Assembly (NCBI GenBank): GCA_017631885.1
Contig: JAGBSH010000014.1
Location: forward strand, 1 to 64,000
Reading direction: 5' to 3'
DNA from: Fibrobacteraceae bacterium
Lineage (GTDB): Bacteria > Fibrobacterota > Fibrobacteria > Fibrobacterales > Fibrobacteraceae
DNA length: 64,000 nucleotides
Shown here: positions 61,569 to 64,000 of the stretch, one piece after another
Layout of the letters: every line of letters starts with the position of its first letter
How positions within the stretch are numbered: position 1 is the stretch's first letter
Position numbers and translations under genes: made by a program
Notes under the pieces: model-generated
Databases searched by the model: none
The model's input: the letters and a program-made list of their open reading frames with translations, nothing else
What the model was told of the DNA's origin: nothing

Positions 61569-62285
61569 ATGAAAAAAATATCCATTTCTTTACTTCTTCT
61601 TTTAGCAGTTTCTGCCTTTGCACAAAACACTCCTGAATCCGCAAGTATTTATGAGCGAGTTATTGATTGGTACAACCATCACCTAAACTATGGAACCATT
61701 AGCCTGCTTATGGCAATAGAAAGTTCCTTTATTCCATTTCCATCTGAACTAGTTGTGCCACCGGCCGCTTACAAAGCTTTTCAACCAGATTCTGAATTAA
61801 ACATTGTCATCATCTTTTTTGCCGCTACTTTTGGCGCTCTCGTTGGTGCTTATGTCAACTATTTTCTAGCCAAAGCTTTAGGACGCCCTATTATTTACAA
61901 GTTCGCAGATTCTCGTTTAGGTCACATGTGTCTCATTGATTCTTCAAAAGTCAAAAAAGCAGAAGATTTTTTCATTGAACATGGTAACCTCTCAACTTTA
62001 GTTGGGCGCCTTATCCCAGGCATTCGCCAGCTCATTTCTATTCCAGCTGGTCTTGCAAAAATGAAATTACTTCCTTTTACCATTTTTACACTCATTGGGG
62101 CCGCCTTTTGGAATATCGTTCTAATCGTTTTAGGGTATTTAGCCCATGGACAAAAAGATTTAATTGAAAAATACAACCATGAAATTTCTTTGGGACTAGC
62201 TGTCCTTGGCGTTTTATTTATCGCTTACCTAATTTCTCAGGCTTTTAAAAAGAAACCAGAAAACAAAGAATCTTCTGAAAATTAA
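61569..62285 (+). CDS. DedA family membrane protein
   Basis: A 238-residue DedA protein. After an unusual signal-peptide-like N-terminus (about 1-19, ending AFA), the family motifs follow: AIESSFIPFPSELVVPPAAY, ATFGALVGAYVNYFLAKALG, FIEHGNLSTLVGRLIPGIRQLISIPAGLA and AAFWNIVLIVLGY. The PFPSE and GRLIPGIRQ motifs with the charged residues are those needed for function in E. coli DedA proteins, which are linked to lipid flipping and membrane potential. It lies 14 bases after the five-gene envelope operon and may be transcribed with it. Confidence 0.92.
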   Translation: MKKISISLLLLLAVSAFAQNTPESASIYERVIDWYNHHLNYGTISLLMAIESSFIPFPSELVVPPAAYKAFQPDSELNIVIIFFAATFGALVGAYVNYFLAKALGRPIIYKFADSRLGHMCLIDSSKVKKAEDFFIEHGNLSTLVGRLIPGIRQLISIPAGLAKMKLLPFTIFTLIGAAFWNIVLIVLGYLAHGQKDLIEKYNHEISLGLAVLGVLFIAYLISQAFKKKPENKESSEN

Positions 62286-62323
62286 AATTTAAAAGAATAC
62301 CTCCAAAAAAATACATTTTGTGC

Positions 62324-62362
62324 AGTGTTCTTATTGACACTTGAACAAAAAAGCAGTATATT
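62324..62362 (+). promoter_or_regulatory. lexA promoter with palindromic operator candidate
   Basis: TTGACA (62334-62339) and TATATT (62357-62362) are 17 bases apart, a near-consensus promoter. AGTGT (62324-62328) and ACACT (62337-62341) form an inverted repeat that overlaps the -35 box and would let LexA repress its own gene. It does not match the E. coli CTGT-N8-ACAG or Gram-positive GAAC-N4-GTTC operator, though GTTC (62327-62330) and GAAC (62343-62346) flank it further apart. GGAGG (62370-62374) ahead of the ATG is a strong ribosome binding site. Confidence 0.65.
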
Positions 62363-62380
62363 TAGGTATGGAGGTATTTT

Positions 62381-63028
62381 ATGTCCAATCAAGAACAAGA
62401 ACAAAAACGCGCTCTTACCCCGCGTCAGCAAGAAATTTATGAATACATCAAGGTGCAGACCGAAGAATTTCGTCGGCCACCTACAGTTCGTGAAATTGCT
62501 AATCGTTTTAATATATCCTCTACCAATGGCGTTCGCTCTATTTTAGCGGCACTTATCAAAAAAGGCTATATAAACCGTTCTCCTCGTACAAGCCGTGGCA
62601 TTGAAATTCTCCATGACGAAACCCCTGCTACAGATTCTTCTTCTGTAGAAATCCCTATTGTGGGGCGCGTAGCTGCAGGGGAACCTATTTTAGCCGTTCA
62701 GAATTTAGAAGGCACAATCACTATTGACCGAGATTTTATCGCACGCCGTAAAGATGTTTTTGCTTTGCGTGTTAAAGGCGATTCTATGATCAATGCTGGT
62801 ATTTTTGATGGAGACCTTGTTTTTGCCCAACAGCAAAATACAGCAGAACGTGGTGAAATCATCATCGCTAAAATCGATGACGAAGCTACAGTAAAATATT
62901 TTCAGCCACAAAAAGAATGGGTTGAACTCCATGCTGCTAACCCAAAATACCAACCAATTATAGTTCGCCCAGAACGCGACTTTTCTATTGCAGGCCGTGT
63001 TATCGGTATTATGCGTAAAATAAACTAG
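62381..63028 (+). CDS. lexA: SOS response repressor LexA
   Basis: Represses DNA-repair genes and is cleaved on RecA activation. The 215-residue protein has the N-terminal winged helix ([44 protein letters not shown]), a linker, and the peptidase domain. The self-cleavage bond is A99-G100 (GRVAAGEP), the nucleophile is S135 (GDSMI) and the general base is K172 (DEATVKYF). A strong promoter and GGAGG site precede it. Recognition-helix residues ([10 protein letters not shown]) differ from those of E. coli LexA (SPNAAEEHL-type), which fits a different operator. Confidence 0.97.
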   Translation: MSNQEQEQKRALTPRQQEIYEYIKVQTEEFRRPPTVREIANRFNISSTNGVRSILAALIKKGYINRSPRTSRGIEILHDETPATDSSSVEIPIVGRVAAGEPILAVQNLEGTITIDRDFIARRKDVFALRVKGDSMINAGIFDGDLVFAQQQNTAERGEIIIAKIDDEATVKYFQPQKEWVELHAANPKYQPIIVRPERDFSIAGRVIGIMRKIN

Positions 63029-63408
63029 TCATAGCTAGTGTAGCGTAAATTGTCATGGCGAGGAGTCTTTTAAGACGACGCGGCCATCTTGTTTTTTGTC
63101 ATTACGAGCGTAGTATAAATTGTCATCGCGAACGTAGTGTGGCGATCTACTGGCAAGGAGATTGCTTCTGTCACTACGTTCCATCGCAATGACAAGGGGC
63201 TCGTGACAAGTTTCGAACATACAATAACAAGAAGAGCAGGCAAGTCACGGGCAAATTCAATCACAATAACTACTTGCCTGTGAGCATAAAACCTCAAGTC
63301 ATAATATAAAGCCTTTAAAAAACACAATCTATCCGTTTATACAATAAAAAATGGCGGCTGTAAGCCGCCATTTTTTATAAGATTTTCAAGAAAAATCAAG
63401 CTAAAATA
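63029..63408. repeat. Intergenic repeat region with REP-like units
   Basis: No gene seen. The 38-bp unit at 63052-63089 is, in inverted orientation, the unit at 483-520 with one mismatch; the unit at 63120-63148 matches 532-560 likewise. A further unit (about 63097-63119) and a GAGATTGCTTC... CAATGACA stretch (about 63158-63196) belong to the same dispersed type. The region from 63200 to 63340 has no recognisable structure. A terminator closes the region. Confidence 0.75.
63346..63376 (-). terminator. Terminator of the barrel gene, possibly bidirectional
   Basis: Stem AATGGCGGCT / AGCCGCCATT with a three-base loop. On the minus strand it is followed by a run of Ts after the barrel gene, and on the plus strand by six Ts, so it may also stop readthrough from lexA. 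Confidence 0.88.
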
Positions 63409-64000
63409 TTACTTTGCGTTTCTTGCCTTTTCGCGTTCACGACGACGGATTTCAGTATCGTCTGGGAAGAATTCTGGGAAGGAGAAACCAACAGTAATAC
63501 CAAATACTAAGCCCATTTTAGAAATACCATCTTTATCTACTACACGAGAAGTTTTTTCTGTTGCTTCACTTGTAGCATAACCAAAAGATTTGTCTTTAGC
63601 ATCTGGAGCGTAATACATACCAATAGCAAATTGCAAGTAATACCAGCTATCTGTTAAGTATGTAACAAGAACATCAAATTGATAACCATCAACAGCAATC
63701 AATTCTCTTGTAAAATCGTTTTCTTCTGTTGCCTTAACATCATGGTCATAATAAACAGTACCATAAGTCACAGAGAAACCTAAATGGAGTGGGTTTTTCG
63801 GGAAAAGATAATAGGTCAAACCAGCTTTCCAGGCAAAGCCACCTTCAAGACTGATTTGTTCAAAGTCTGCATCTGTTCCGCTTGGAATCAAACCAAAAGA
63901 ACCGAATACACCAAGATGCCAACGGGTAATGTATTCAAGGCCTGCACCAAAACCCATACCCATACCAGTTTCACCCATTACAGGCATACGAGAGCCCATA
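63409..64000 (-). CDS. Outer-membrane beta-barrel protein, C-terminal part
   Basis: The last 197 residues or so of a barrel protein whose beginning lies beyond the window; the frame is open to the edge and no signal peptide is in view. Alternating strands are clear (HLGVFGSFGLIPSG, AWKAGLTYYLFPK, PLHLGFSVTYGTVYY, WYYLQFAIGMYYAPD, MGLVFGITVGFSFPEF). A charged tail (RRREREKARNAK) follows the last strand, which is unusual, as barrels normally end in an aromatic residue. The Gly/Met-rich start (MGSRMPVMGETGMGMGFG) is the first part visible. Function unknown. Confidence 0.7.
   Translation of the reverse strand, partial: MGSRMPVMGETGMGMGFGAGLEYITRWHLGVFGSFGLIPSGTDADFEQISLEGGFAWKAGLTYYLFPKNPLHLGFSVTYGTVYYDHDVKATEENDFTRELIAVDGYQFDVLVTYLTDSWYYLQFAIGMYYAPDAKDKSFGYATSEATEKTSRVVDKDGISKMGLVFGITVGFSFPEFFPDDTEIRRREREKARNAK

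Overview
The window looks like chromosomal DNA of a low-GC, Gram-negative, anaerobe-type bacterium, most likely a member of the Fibrobacterota. This assignment is inference. It rests on meso-diaminopimelate peptidoglycan genes, lipid A-type acyltransferase and outer-membrane barrel genes, many lipoproteins, a surface glycosidase-like protein with a type IX-style C-terminal sorting domain, a PorV/PorQ-like barrel, and a futalosine-pathway menaquinone enzyme. No phage, insertion sequence or CRISPR array was seen. A nearly identical family of short, GC-richer interspersed repeats sits close to both ends of the window in opposite orientation.

Layout. 1-870: the tail of an Rpn-type nuclease gene, then repeats. 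870-7300: mutY, a Wzi-like barrel, and a plus-strand group of mraY, an eukaryote-type UDP-HexNAc pyrophosphorylase, an LpxL-like acyltransferase and a Smr protein. 7350-11490: tRNA-Pro, a MetH lacking its activation domain, tRNA-Arg and a YhcC radical SAM protein. 11490-25360: a long minus-strand dcw cluster (mraZ, rsmH, ftsL, ftsI, murE, murF, ftsW, murG, murC, ftsQ, ftsA, ftsZ) with overlapping genes, an MraZ-box promoter at the front and a terminator at the back. mraY and murD are missing from it; mraY is at 3.5 kb on the other strand. 25520-28560: a type IX-style surface protein and an unknown protein. 28800-36250: a glycan locus (WecE-like aminotransferase, ATP-grasp ligase, Gfo/Idh oxidoreductase, sulfatase-fold membrane protein, GT2 and GT-C glycosyltransferases). 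36290-38170: agmatine to putrescine (aguB, aguA). 38170-42310: RNase HI, a small unknown, a PHP phosphoesterase, MqnE and YihY. 42320-47870: a frameshifted UvrA2-like gene, a PorV-like barrel, a Xer recombinase and DinB. 47940-48800: bL25, tRNA-Gln and a probable novel small RNA. 48845-53440: a seven-gene operon combining ExbB/ExbD/TonB with lipoproteins. 53540-55850: RlmD-type methyltransferase, an Opp/Dpp-type ATPase and XseB. 55895-61555: a five-gene operon of three related lipoproteins and two related membrane proteins, with no recognised function. 61570-64000: DedA, LexA with a strong promoter and a palindromic operator candidate, repeats, and a partial barrel gene.

How it fits together. 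Most of the window serves envelope building: precursor synthesis (mraY, UDP-HexNAc pyrophosphorylase, murC/E/F/G), septation (fts genes), lipid A and surface glycan synthesis, and two operons that probably link inner membrane, periplasm and outer membrane. The best candidates for undescribed biology are the 55.9-61.6 kb lipoprotein/PEGA operon, the Tol-like ExbB-ExbD-TonB-lipoprotein operon, and the promoter-to-terminator small RNA at 48.7 kb.
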